From: Orychophragmus violaceus
Lineage: Eukaryota > Streptophyta > Magnoliopsida > Brassicales > Brassicaceae
Direction: 5' to 3'
Length of the DNA stretch: 64,000 nucleotides
Assembly: GCA_030180135.1 (NCBI GenBank)
Contig: CM058237.1
Span: forward strand, 102,039,489 to 102,103,488
Part shown: one piece after another, positions 1 through 10,154 of the stretch
Numbering within the stretch: position 1 is the first letter of the stretch
Layout: every line of letters starts with the position of its first letter
Program-made: the position numbers and the translations under genes
The notes under the pieces: generated by a model
What the model was told of the DNA's origin: nothing
Seen by the model: the letters and a program-made list of their open reading frames with translations, nothing else
Databases searched by the model: none

Positions 1-1884
1 CCACTTCCTTATTAACCCATCCTAAGTATCTTTAATTAACTTCTCGATATGTCGGTTTAGAGTTAGTAAATTTACTAACTCCCCGGCATATCATTATTAA
101 CTAATTGATTCATTACCCAATTCCCGCTAATTAACCTAAAACCCGATCGCGTTATAATACTCTATACGTTCGTTTAGGTTAAATTCATATTTTAAGGTCG
201 TCTTAATTTCTCGTATATAGATTCATTAATACTTGTTCTTTATACTTATATATGCATATACGGTCCTATTCAACGGTCTATATGAATGCAACAAACAATA
301 TTTTACTAGCAACCTAGCGGCACACAATCGGTTATTCATTTAATTCTTTAAACCCTAGAATGGTTAATTCGGTCCTATTCAGTTTATTATTAAACGTCCG
401 ATTATTTATTAATTACTATTCATTTTAAATAACGGGTATGCAACCTAGTACTACGGTTTAGTAATTCTCGGTCAATATGAATCTACGAGTTTTCGAGCCG
501 ACTCACAAAATAGTCGCGGAACGACAATCTCGATGTGAATGTGAATTCCCGAACTTCTGAACCTCGAACTCCGAATCCCGATACACCTGAATCACTGAAC
601 CACTGAACCAATGAACCACTGAAACAAACCGAACCAAATTATCCAATTGAACCGGTTTGATTAAACCGGTTTGAGATTGAACCGTTGACCGGTTCAACTC
701 ACCTTTGACCCGGTTTAATCAACCTCAAATCAACTCCAATTTCCGATCAAACTATACCAATGGACTCCCTGAAGAACCGGCTTCACTTTGGTGGCGGAGA
801 AGCTTCACCGGCGGCGGAGCTCCGGCGTTGACCACGGCGGTGGAGGGTTGACCGGCGGCGGAGACTCCTTTTCCGGTGACTTCCAACGGCGAAACACCTA
901 TCAATCTTCTCAGAATCACCAGATCTACTCATTTACAACCTCAAAATAACTAAAACTGATGAAGAAAAGGTGAGATCCCACAAAACCTAACCAGCGACTG
1001 CTTCTTGGCCGGACTCCGGCGAACTCCGGCGGTTACAACGGCGGAGGCTGGCTGGAAAAGATAGAGGAGGTTGAGATGAAGCTATAGCACTTGACAGAGA
1101 CTGATTTGGGTTTAAGATGGAAGAGTTATGGGTTTTCTTGTGGAGAAAGTTATGAAGAATATGAAGAATGTTCTTGAGTTTTCTTTGGATATTCAAAGGA
1201 TTTCTTGAGTTTTCTGGGTTTATTGGTTGAATCTGCAAAGAGGGAGAGAGAGTGAGTCGAGAGAGTAAGAGAGATTAGAGAGAGAGGGTGGTTAGGTTAA
1301 TTGAATGTGAAAAGATGGTTTTTGCATGTACAAGATTCATTGCATTTCTCATGCAATGCATGCAAGAGAAGAGAGGTGGCGCCATTACAGAGACCACACC
1401 TGTACATCTGAATGTCTTATTGCCCAAAAGTCCTTCTTAAACTTCCTTAACCAACATCTAATCCACCAACTACTCCAATGTTCGGTTTGACGGTTTTCGG
1501 GTTTAATATTTTAGAAACCTTCTGGACGATCCCATAAATCCCCAAACCTCCATAAAACGATTATCCATGCTATTTTATGAATTTAGCATTTTGAATCATT
1601 CCGTTCGGGCTTACGTAGCTCCGGTTATGAATTTCCGAAGTTTCTTTGGTTTTGTCGGTTTCCATTCCCGACAAGCCGAAAAACACATTTCTGCTCCGAT
1701 TCCTCCAATTCTGATCTTCTAAACATTCTTTATGTTAAAACATAAGAATATTTGGCCCGTCTCGGCTTCCGTCTCGAACTTTGGTAAAATTACTATTTTA
1801 CCCCCGACACTGGTAAAATGACAATTTTACCCCTGGTTGACTTTCTGCTGCCCGTTGACCGTATTTTTGATACGGGGCATCACA
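1..1884 (-). repeat. Long LTR of Ty3/gypsy element A (3' LTR, cut by window edge)
   Basis: This stretch is repeated almost base for base at 6169-8042, with about 45 differences counted by eye (roughly 2.4 percent). The right edge reads GGGGCATCACA and is followed by TTCTTCCCCACTTA, whose reverse complement TAAGTGGGGAAGAA is a good polypurine tract. The element therefore runs on the minus strand and this is its 3' LTR. The left part lies outside the window; by comparison with the other copy the full LTR is about 3.36 kb. Short ORFs here show no recognisable protein. Confidence 0.9.
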
Positions 1885-1898
1885 TTCTTCCCCACTTA
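1885..1898 (-). other. Polypurine tract of element A
   Basis: Read on the minus strand this is a purine-rich run (TAAGTGGGGAAGAA) abutting the TG of the 3' LTR. That is the expected position of the plus-strand DNA primer in LTR retrotransposons. Confidence 0.75.
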
Positions 1899-3203
1899 CA
1901 GGAATTCGTCCCCGAATTCTCCGTCACTACAGACTTCAAATCGGTTCCGAACCCTGCAAGTTGCTTCCTCGCTCCATTTTGACACTTCGATACTCGAATA
2001 CTGCTGCATACCACTGATACCCAAATCCGCTTCACTCTTAACTGACTTCATCGGTATCGATCCTCAACTTAACTCTGGTTGCCTCCTCTGCTCTGATTCT
2101 CACTTCGGCTTCCCCACTTTGCCTCGACCTCCGCGTCCTTCTGCTTGTGACTTCCTTCTTGCTTCCTGGGACACTCTTCAAAAATCTGATCATCGGCTTC
2201 CGCCTGACTGATCCCAACAACATCACTGATTCTTCTTTCCCAAATCTCTTTGCCAACTCATCTTACTTCTCAACTCTTTATGACAATCGCTCGGTAAGCT
2301 GATTCGATTCCCACTGACAATGTCTACTACTGCTTTACGGTTCGGTCTTCTTGTCTTCTGACGTCTTGACACTTCCTCTTGCTTTCGGGTTCGGGTTCGG
2401 TCTCAGATTCACATCACATTTCCGCTCTATCCCGATATCACTTTCCTATAGAAATATGGTTACTTAATCACGTATCCGACGGTTACTCGTGATTAAATAA
2501 CAATATCTTATAAGTCCGTTCTCTCGTGAATCGACGGTTGAACTCAACCGTTCGCAAGTCAGCTCAAAAACTTGAAATACAACCAAAATAAACTTAATAC
2601 TTACCTTTCTAGCAAGACCAAAGAAAAGCGATCAATCACTACTCAAACTTTCGAACTACTAACAATCCAACGGTCGCTAAGACCCAAAACGATCAATCTA
2701 TCAAAACCACGCACGCTAACACTACGCAATCTACCGCACAACAAAACAATCAATCAATCAATCAAGCAAGAAATGAAACAAGCAATTACCACACACAAAA
2801 TCACGCAATCTAATGATCGGTCGGATGCGTTGTCAGTCCGGGTTCAGGTCATGATGAACGGTCGTCAGTTCCGCTCATCATTTAGTTTCACACAGTAAAC
2901 CATTTGCTTTTCAAACCATCTCAATCATGCAAATAGTTACTATGCTACTACAAACGATCAGCCGAACACTCTGCATCAACCATATACATAAAACGATATA
3001 TCATACATCATAAATGTTTTAGTATATGGTTACGATCAGAGTCCCTACATAAAGCCGTCATCATATCCAAAAACCCATACGACGATGCTGTACATCAGAA
3101 AGTCAAAGACGACACGCAAAGTCGCCTATCCGCCGATCTATCTACAAGACAAAAATAGAGTTAGTGCCCCCAACTTACCTGGCCTAACTACACCTATCCT
3201 AAC
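1899..3203. other. Non-coding interior of element A
   Basis: No supported gene. Short ORFs on both strands lack family resemblance, and no reverse transcriptase, RNase H or integrase motif appears. In a normal gypsy element pol would lie here, between gag (at 3204-4544, minus) and the 3' LTR. Its absence suggests a non-autonomous element. Confidence 0.6.
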
Positions 3204-4544
3204 CTAACGCCTCCAGCAAGACCGAAATGCCCAACACCACTGGCAAAACGGCTCACTGAAGTATCCGCTGGCAGGTGCGCCGGGAGGGTGTGGTGGGTGT
3301 GCCTCTCGAGATGGCGCTCCGACATGCTGGGGCTCGGCGATCGGACAGATATATGCGTCGTGACCTGCGCGGCCACAAACCTGACAAACTGGAGTAACTG
3401 CTGAGTGCGGTCCACGGTAACATGCGGATGCCTGGTGACCATAACCTCCACACAACTGACATGGAGAAGTCGGCTCGGTCGGCGCTGATGGGGGATCCAT
3501 GAAACAATCCGGTGAAAGATGTCCCTGACCTCTGCATAACAGATAAGTCCTCACAGGCTCGGGTCGAGGTGACGGAACGGCTGGCATCGGAATAACTGGT
3601 GGCTGACTGGGCTCGGGGTCTCTGCGGCTCGGTCCGGCTCAATAGTCCTCGGGTATTGGTACTTGATACGGCTCTCCATCGGGAATATACAATCCTGCTC
3701 TGGCGGTCGGGCAAGTCATCGCTCCATGGTCCTCCTGACCACATAACGGACAACAGTCGGGTCCGAGTACGGGACGGTACGGCTCTCGAAGGCGCGGGTA
3801 TACTACTCGGGGACACCAATGCAAATGGAAATCGTATACTCCACATCCGCTGCATGCTCTCCTCTCAGATACTGCTGGTGGTGCCTCTATCGCCTCAGCT
3901 GGCGGCGAAACCGACTCAAACTCGGACTCAGTAGATGCCGGCGACATAGCCATATCCAACGGCGTACGAGGTGATCCTGGTCGTGGGTCTAACTAATGAT
4001 GGGGCCCAACCTGCTGCTCCAACTGCTGACGCTGCACCGGGTCTACAGGCTCCATATCCAAATCAAAACCAAAGGGCAGCGGGCTCATCAGATAGTCCTC
4101 CACACGAAGCGGCGGGGGAAACTCGGGTGCCGGAAGAAGCGGTGCCTGATACATCGGTGGTGCATTTGAGGCTGCAAGTATCTGTGGTCCAACTGGCTTG
4201 GGCCACTGTGGTGGTAACTGTAACTCTGCGTCCGCTCCTCCTAAGTAGCCCACCATATATGTGCTGCTCTAGCACCCTGCATCTGTCGCAACGGAACTGG
4301 CGGCTGATCCGCCGTACGAGATCCCCGCGAATGACCTGGCAAAGCTGGGTATCCCTGGAACTGAACCAACTGACCCTGCTCTGAACCGGCTGATCCCTCC
4401 GGACTCATACTGATCCGCTGAACTGCTCAATGCGCACACACACACCCCTCCACTCTGCCCGGGACACACTGCTGTAAGACTGCAATCAAAACACAAAAGC
4501 AAGTTAGTACGAATAATACGAAAATTTCTACTTTCCCATCCCAA
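3204..4544 (-). pseudogene. Gag-like proline-rich protein with several CCHC zinc knuckles, broken by stops
   Basis: Read leftward, one frame stays nearly open from 4544 to 3204, interrupted by stops near 4269, 3993 and 3639. The first half is Pro/Gln-rich. The second half carries CCHC knuckles of the form C-x2-C-x4-H-x4-C, visible as CPLCGQEDHGAMTC, CQLCGGYGHQASAC and CQVCGRAGHDAYIC. A fourth copy (LLCRGQGHLSPDC) lacks the first cysteine, and there is a degenerate fifth (CSGCGVYDFHLHWC). CCHC knuckles bind nucleic acid in retroelement Gag. Most plant gypsy Gags have one or two, so this tandem set is unusual. I see no capsid-like homology I can name. Position just downstream of the primer site, on the same strand, supports a Gag role. 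Assignment is by motif and context only. Confidence 0.6.
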
Positions 4545-4660
4545 CCCCGGGTTTAACGGACGCGGCTCGGTTTCCTAATGGATGCTTGTGTGACACATTT
4601 GACTCGATAAAACACGGAAAACACTCAAAATGAAATGTTTCGAAACCCATGCAGAACCAT

Positions 4661-4672
4661 GCTCTGATACCA
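4661..4672 (-). other. Primer-binding site of element A (initiator tRNA-Met type)
   Basis: The minus strand reads TGGTATCAGAGC seven bases inside the 5' LTR. This is the standard plant retroelement primer site complementary to the 3' end of initiator methionine tRNA. It fixes the element's orientation and the right LTR as the 5' LTR. Confidence 0.85.
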
Positions 4673-4679
4673 CCATTTC

Positions 4680-7600
4680 TGTAACGCCCCTTTCCCATTC
4701 TCCGCTGACCGCCGAGCTGACCGGTCAACAATCAAACAAGAACATGACCGATCGAACCCGAGCAAGTCGAACGGGAAAAGTTCGCCACAGAACGAAGCCA
4801 AAGTTAGTTCGGTGAGACAAAAGACTCGCACCGATCCATCTTCGACTCCGCTATGCTCATATCTGTAGCGCAAGCAGTACTACTTGCACTACTTCAACGA
4901 GTTGTGTCGGTTCGGACTTAAACCTCATATCAGGGAAACAATTTCATTTTCAAGTAATCAAATGTTGAATACAACGTTTAACGGGTTTTACAAACAATCA
5001 TCAATATAAACACGTAAACAATCAAAAACACAAAATAGCGCAGCTGCCAAACCGAAATAAAAACATCCCGAATCAAGACCCGTCACAAGCAACCCGAAGC
5101 TACACCGAGGACCTCCCGCGTCCGTCGCTGCTAAACCTGAAAAACACAAAAAGAGTCTAATGAGCGATCTAAGATCACCCAGTGAATCGGCTCCCCACTA
5201 ATGGCTTCTAGTCTATCTAGAACTACAGATTCCCGCCCCAAAACCCAAAATAACAATCAGCAGGAAAGAAATGGTCGATCACGCACTACCACGTCGTGAT
5301 GAACCCAAACACACACAATCAAGCCAAGATAAAGAGAATTAGGGAAATCGAAGGCACTGCGGCACATGTCCTCGATTGGACTTGATCTATCTATCGCACA
5401 ATAAAAGAGATAACAAAACAACACTGGGCCCTACGATCTCGGTAACTCTCACGGGTTTACATCGTCACCTATATGGTAAATAACCCTCGACTCCTAAACG
5501 TGCACACAAGGTCCCACGAGTAGGACACCGTTCTCCGTCCATCGATACGCGGTGACTCCTGTTACCCCCGGTAACCTGAGTTTCCATGTTATTCGGCCCT
5601 AGGACATGACCCCGTATTCTCCGAATCACACACCTACCGGCGTCACCCGATAGGTTAACACCATAACCAGAATCACCGTGATTCGGTCAGGTAAAACCCG
5701 AGGATCCAATCGGGTCAGAAGTACCGGAACGTAAAAGAAAACCTAGGCTTGCGGAATCTAACGCACCCTAGAGTCCTAGTGCAGAAATGTAAACACGCAG
5801 ACTCGCTGGGACTCTAACACAGATCACGCAATCAATATCAGCAATAATAATCCCAACCATTCCGCAAGCCACTACACTACCCGACTCACCGCTCTGACTA
5901 GGTAAGATACCTAGTCAGCACCACTAACTTACCCGGTCCCGAGACCGGAGTAAGTGTCCACAACAACTGCTCGGCCCAACACCGAGCAGTCTAACAAGCC
6001 TGCACGCAAAGCTCAACACAGCACAATCATAACAATCAACCCAGCAATCACAATCAATCACACAATCACCACAAGCAGGCCTATTAGGGTTTCTAAGTCT
6101 TTTAATCATTTCTCATCCGCTACCTTGGGTTAGCGGATTGCTAACCCGTAGACGGCTCACAACACACGCCACTTCCTTATTAACCCATCCTAAGTATCTT
6201 TAATTAACTTCTCGATATGTCGGTTTAGAGTTAGTAAATTTACTAACTCCCCGGCATATCATTATTAACTAATTGATTCATTACCCAATTCCCGCTAATT
6301 AACCTAAAACCCGATCGCGTTATAATACTCTATACGTTCGTTTAGGTTAAATTCATATTTTAAGGTCGTCTTAATTTCTCGTATATAGATTCATTAATAC
6401 TTGTTCTTTATACTTATATATGCATATACGGTCCTATTCAACGGTCTATATGAATGCAACAAACAATATTTTACTAGCAACCTAGCGGCACACAATCGGT
6501 TATTCATTTAATTCTTTAAACCCTAGAATGGTTAATTCGGTCCTATTCAGTTTATTATTAAACGTCCGATTATTTATTAATTACTATTCATTTTAAATAA
6601 CGGGTATGCAACCTAGTACTACGGTTTAGTAATTCTCGGTCAATATGAATCTACGAGTTTTCGAGCCGACTCACAAAATAGTCGCGGAACGACAATCTCG
6701 ATGTGAATGTGAATTCCCAAACTTCCGAACCTCGAACTCTGAATCCCGATACACCTGAATCACTGAACCACTGAACCAATGAACCACTGAAACAAACCGA
6801 ACCAAATTATCCAATTGAACCGGTTTGATTAAACCGGTTTGAGATTGAACTGTTGACCGGTTCAACTCACCTTTGACTCGGTTTAATCAACCTCAAATCA
6901 ACTCCAATTTCCGATCAAACTATACCAATGGACTCCTTGAAGAACCGGCTTCACTTTGGTGGCGGAGAAGCTTCACCGGCGGCGGAGCTCCGGCGTTGAC
7001 CCCGGCGGCGGAGGGTTGACCGGCGGCGGAGACTCCTTTTCCGGCGACTTCCAACGGCGAAACACCTATCAATCTGCTTAGAATCACCAGATCTACTCAT
7101 TTACAACCTCAAAATAACTAAAACTGATGAAGAAAAGGTGAGATCCCACAAAACCTAACCGGCGACTGCTTCTTGGCCGGATTCCGGTGAACTCCGGCGG
7201 TTACAACGGCGGCGGCTGGCTGTAAAAGATATAGGAGGTTGAGATGAAGCTATAGCACTTGACATAGACTGATTTGGGTTTAAGATGGAAGAGTTATGGG
7301 TTTTCTTGTGGAGAAAGTTATGAAGAACATGAAGAATGTTCTTGAGTTTTCTTTGGATTTTCAAAGGATTTCTTGAGTTTTCTGGGTTTATTGGTTGAAT
7401 ATGCAAAGAGGGAGATAGAATGAGTCGAGAGAGTAAAAGATATTAGAGAGAGGGTGGTTAGGTTAATTGAATGTGAAAAGATGGTTTTTGCATGTACAAG
7501 ATTCATTGCATTTCTCATGCAATGCATGCAAGAGAAGAGAGGTGGCGCCATTACAGAGACCACACCTGTCCATCTGAATGTCATATTGCCCAAAAGTCTT

Positions 7601-8042
7601 TCTTAAATTTCCTTAACCAACATCTAATCCCCCAATTACTCCAATGTTCGGTTTGACGGTTTTCGGGTTTAATATTTTAGAAACCTTCTGGACGATTCCA
7701 TAAATCCCCAAACCTCCATAAAAAGATTCTCCATGATATTTGATGAATTTAGCATTTTGAATCACTCCGTTCGGGCTTACGTAGCTCCGGTTATGAATTT
7801 CCGAAGTTTCTTCGGTTTTGTCGGTTTCCATTCCCGACAAGCCGAAAAACACATTTCTGCTCCGATTCCTCCAATTCTGATCTTCTAAACATTCTTTATG
7901 TTAAAAAGTAAGAATATTTGGCCCGTCTCGGCTTCCGTCTCGATTTTTGGTAAAATTACCATTTTACCCCCGACACTGGTAAAATGACAATTTTACCCCT
8001 GGTTGACTTTCTGCTGCCCGTTGACCGTATTTTTGATACGGG
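4680..8042 (-). repeat. Long LTR of element A (5' LTR)
   Basis: Begins on the plus strand with TGTAACGCCCC and matches 1-1884 over its right portion (6169-8042). It also matches, more distantly, the whole solo LTR at 37622-41072. The last 8 bases of the family end (GCATCACA) are missing here: after GATACGGG the sequence runs into unrelated VPS2-like DNA. The outer tip of this LTR is therefore truncated. The length of about 3.36 kb is very large for a plant gypsy LTR. Confidence 0.9.
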
Positions 8043-8098
8043 ATATCTAAGGCGTTCCCGAAGATTTTTATGGTGCTATGTGTTTATGATATTTCTAG

Positions 8099-8554
8099 AA
8101 TATGGATCGAGCTAAAACATTTAAGGTTATGAGAGAATTCCAAAAGCACTCTGTCCAAATGGACATGAATGTAAGTTGTATCAATCCATCTCTTTTTTAA
8201 CTCCATGACACACTCAAAAATAAATATTATAACTAATGCGTAATGCTATTCAGACTGAGATGATGTCAAATTCCATAGATGATGCTTTAGACAATGACGG
8301 ATCTGAAGACGAAACAGAGGATCTGACAAACCAGGTACATTTCTCATCGATTCAATTATAAAATATAGTGAATCTGTTTATTAAGGAATCTGTCAATTGA
8401 TCAGAGGACATAGTAGGATACTACCAGTTATTCGATAGCTAGATATGAACATTTATATATAGGATTAGTATCCAGTTAGTTTATTGGTAGATACCAACAT
8501 TGATTCATCTTCTTCTTACTTTCATTTATGGTTTTGCAGGAGTTGAAGGGATAA
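8099..8554 (+). pseudogene. VPS2: ESCRT-III VPS2-like gene fragment (3' exons only)
   Basis: Three exon-like blocks with consensus borders can be joined in frame: 8099-8170 (donor GTAAGT), 8254-8334 (acceptor TTCAG, donor GTACAT) and 8540-8554 (acceptor TTTGCAG), ending at TAA. The joined peptide contains KVMREFQKHSVQMDMN, then TEMMSNSIDDALDND and ETEDLTNQ. These correspond to the mid/C-terminal helices of plant VPS2/CHMP2 (VPS2.2/2.3 type), an ESCRT-III subunit that acts in endosomal membrane scission. The N-terminal half and the C-terminal MIM tail are absent. Upstream, the sequence is cut by the LTR end at 8042. This is a broken remnant, not a working gene. The family call is from memory of the conserved motif. 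Confidence 0.7.
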
Positions 8555-8837
8555 TCATAGTTTAGTTGTTGATTGTTTGGTAAAATCATCTCACAACTTT
8601 GTTCTTCTTTTTCAGAATCTTAATACTTCAGCAGTGGTTTGAGTTGGACTTGAATTGAAGAATTCTTCAGCTTCAAAGCTACTAGCCAAAATTCTATTAA
8701 GATACATAGTTCTGAGGTGTCAACAAGAATTAAATTGAATTTTTTTCTGGTGTTTGTAGACTGACGCAACGTAACATATATATGTACATATAATCTTCTT
8801 CTTAATTTAGTTCAAATTGAATTCTGGGTTTTTGAGA
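8555..8837. other. Gap between two gene remnants
   Basis: AT-rich sequence with no supported gene. It probably holds decayed 3' flank of the VPS2 remnant and of the glycine-rich protein remnant, which face each other tail to tail. Confidence 0.4.
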
Positions 8838-9168
8838 TTACTTCCACTTCTTGAATTTGCCTCCAAACATACCGTGTTTCCAGTGTTTTGATTTTGCCTC
8901 CGTGCTTGAATTTGCCTCCATGCTTTCCATGCTTGAACTTACCATGACCATGACCATAACCACGTGCAGCTCCATGTCCATATCCCATGGGTCCTGCATG
9001 CCCGTAAGAGTTGTATGATCCATGTGCAATGTGGTGAGCTCCATAGGCTGTTGCGGCTGAACCAGCTGCACCAGCAATCATACCTTCGATTCCACCACTA
9101 GAATGTCCCGATGAAACAGAGAAAAAGAAGGTTATTAACATGGAGAACCTCCAAAAGTAGCCAAACAC
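8838..9168 (-). pseudogene. Glycine/histidine-rich protein (GRP A3-like) fragment with a frameshift
   Basis: On the minus strand the peptide contains TAYGAHHIAHG, then GYGHG/GKFKHGKHG repeats. In a second frame it ends HGMFGGKFKKWK and a stop at 8838. This is the C-terminal signature of the plant glycine-rich protein A3-like family. One extra A in an A-run near 8890-8900 shifts the frame just before the conserved C-terminus. The proline-rich N-terminal exon is not seen on either side of the Tat element inserted at 9256/20087. The start at 9168 is therefore only an ORF start, with a likely acceptor inside (..ATTCTAG). Probably non-functional. Confidence 0.7.
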
Positions 9169-9260
9169 ATAGGGAAGACGACCAAAAGCTCTTCATATGA
9201 TAATCAGAATCGATAAAAAAGAAGAAACAAGTACGTTAAGATTAAAACATCAATGTCTAT

Positions 9261-9757
9261 TGTGGATCCTAAAACCCACACTCAGTTTTTAGAGTATTTA
9301 GATGAGCTGATTTGTAAAGTACATGGGCTAGATTCTTGGTCAAGCACAATCAAGGAGCTAAACAATGATGAAGAATGGATTTATATTGATTCGGAAGAGT
9401 GAACAACAAGAATTCAAGCTATAGAGCGATTACAAAGTCTTAGTGCTAAGTTAGAATACTAATGAATGATCGGATCCCCTTTCCAGTCGCCGAGCCTCTC
9501 CTTTATAGTCCTTAGCTTCGTAACCATCTTCCTTGATCTTCGGAGCTGACTTCAACGACTTGCGGGATCTTCGGGATCGTGCGCTCCAACGACTCCTCCT
9601 TCTTCGCCGGGTTGTTACCAACAGACGGGTCCATCGCTCGTCGAGCTATACTCCGGAGTCGGAGCCTCTTTTAATGGGTTGGGCTTTGACTATGAATGCG
9701 TCGGGCCTTGATTCTTTTATTTAGCTGGATTCACTGTGGTGGATTTTGGCCCAAACA
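9261..9757 (-). repeat. 3' LTR of Tat element B
   Basis: Starts TGTGGATCC and ends GGCCCAAACA on the plus strand, so TG..CA borders hold. It pairs with 19590-20086. A TATA box (TATAAA on the minus strand) lies at 9502-9507, with its counterpart in the other LTR. Confidence 0.95.
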
Positions 9758-9772
9758 TTTGCCCCCAGCCTT
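9758..9772 (-). other. Polypurine tract of Tat element B
   Basis: The minus strand reads GGCTGGGGGCAAA directly before the TG of the 3' LTR. This is the expected purine-rich primer for plus-strand synthesis. Confidence 0.8.
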
Positions 9773-9982
9773 TTAAGCGGGTTCCCAAGCTTGAAAGGCG
9801 AGATCTTCTCGGATAAGGCCCACAGTCTTCTTGGATAAGGCCGGATCTTAGTAGTTAGGATCGCGTCGAAGATTCTGGACGCTTCGTCTTTTCGCATGCA
9901 CCGTTGGATGGTGCGCAGAAAGAAATCCCGCCAAAATGAACGGACGAGATGAGCGCGTGACATTGACTATGCGCGTCTGCGG

Positions 9983-10080
9983 CACGTGGGAAAGATTCTC
10001 GCGTGATTTGACGGTTGCAGTACGCGAGACTTGAAAGATTTACGGAGTCCCGAGGTGGCGTAATTATGACGTCTTTATAA
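9983..10080 (+). promoter_or_regulatory. Putative promoter of the antisense gene: G-box, W-box core, TGACGTC, TATA
   Basis: Upstream of the antisense reading frame, on the plus strand, lie CACGTG at 9983-9988 (G-box), TTGAC at about 10008, TGACGTC at 10067-10073 (bZIP C-box/as-1-like) and TTTATAA at 10074-10080. The spacing of TATA to the ATG at 10155 allows a short pyrimidine-rich leader. Element names are from established plant cis-motifs; the promoter function is inferred. Confidence 0.5.
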
Positions 10081-10154
10081 CCCACCTCCTCGTGAACCCA
10101 CTCTCCAATACACAACCGCCGTTCGCAAGGTAACTTCTCCACTTCTCTTTTATA

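Noticed and set aside
2572..2898. 108-codon plus-strand ORF in element A interior
   Set aside because: AT-rich, Asn/Thr/Lys-rich without motifs; wrong strand for the element; likely chance.
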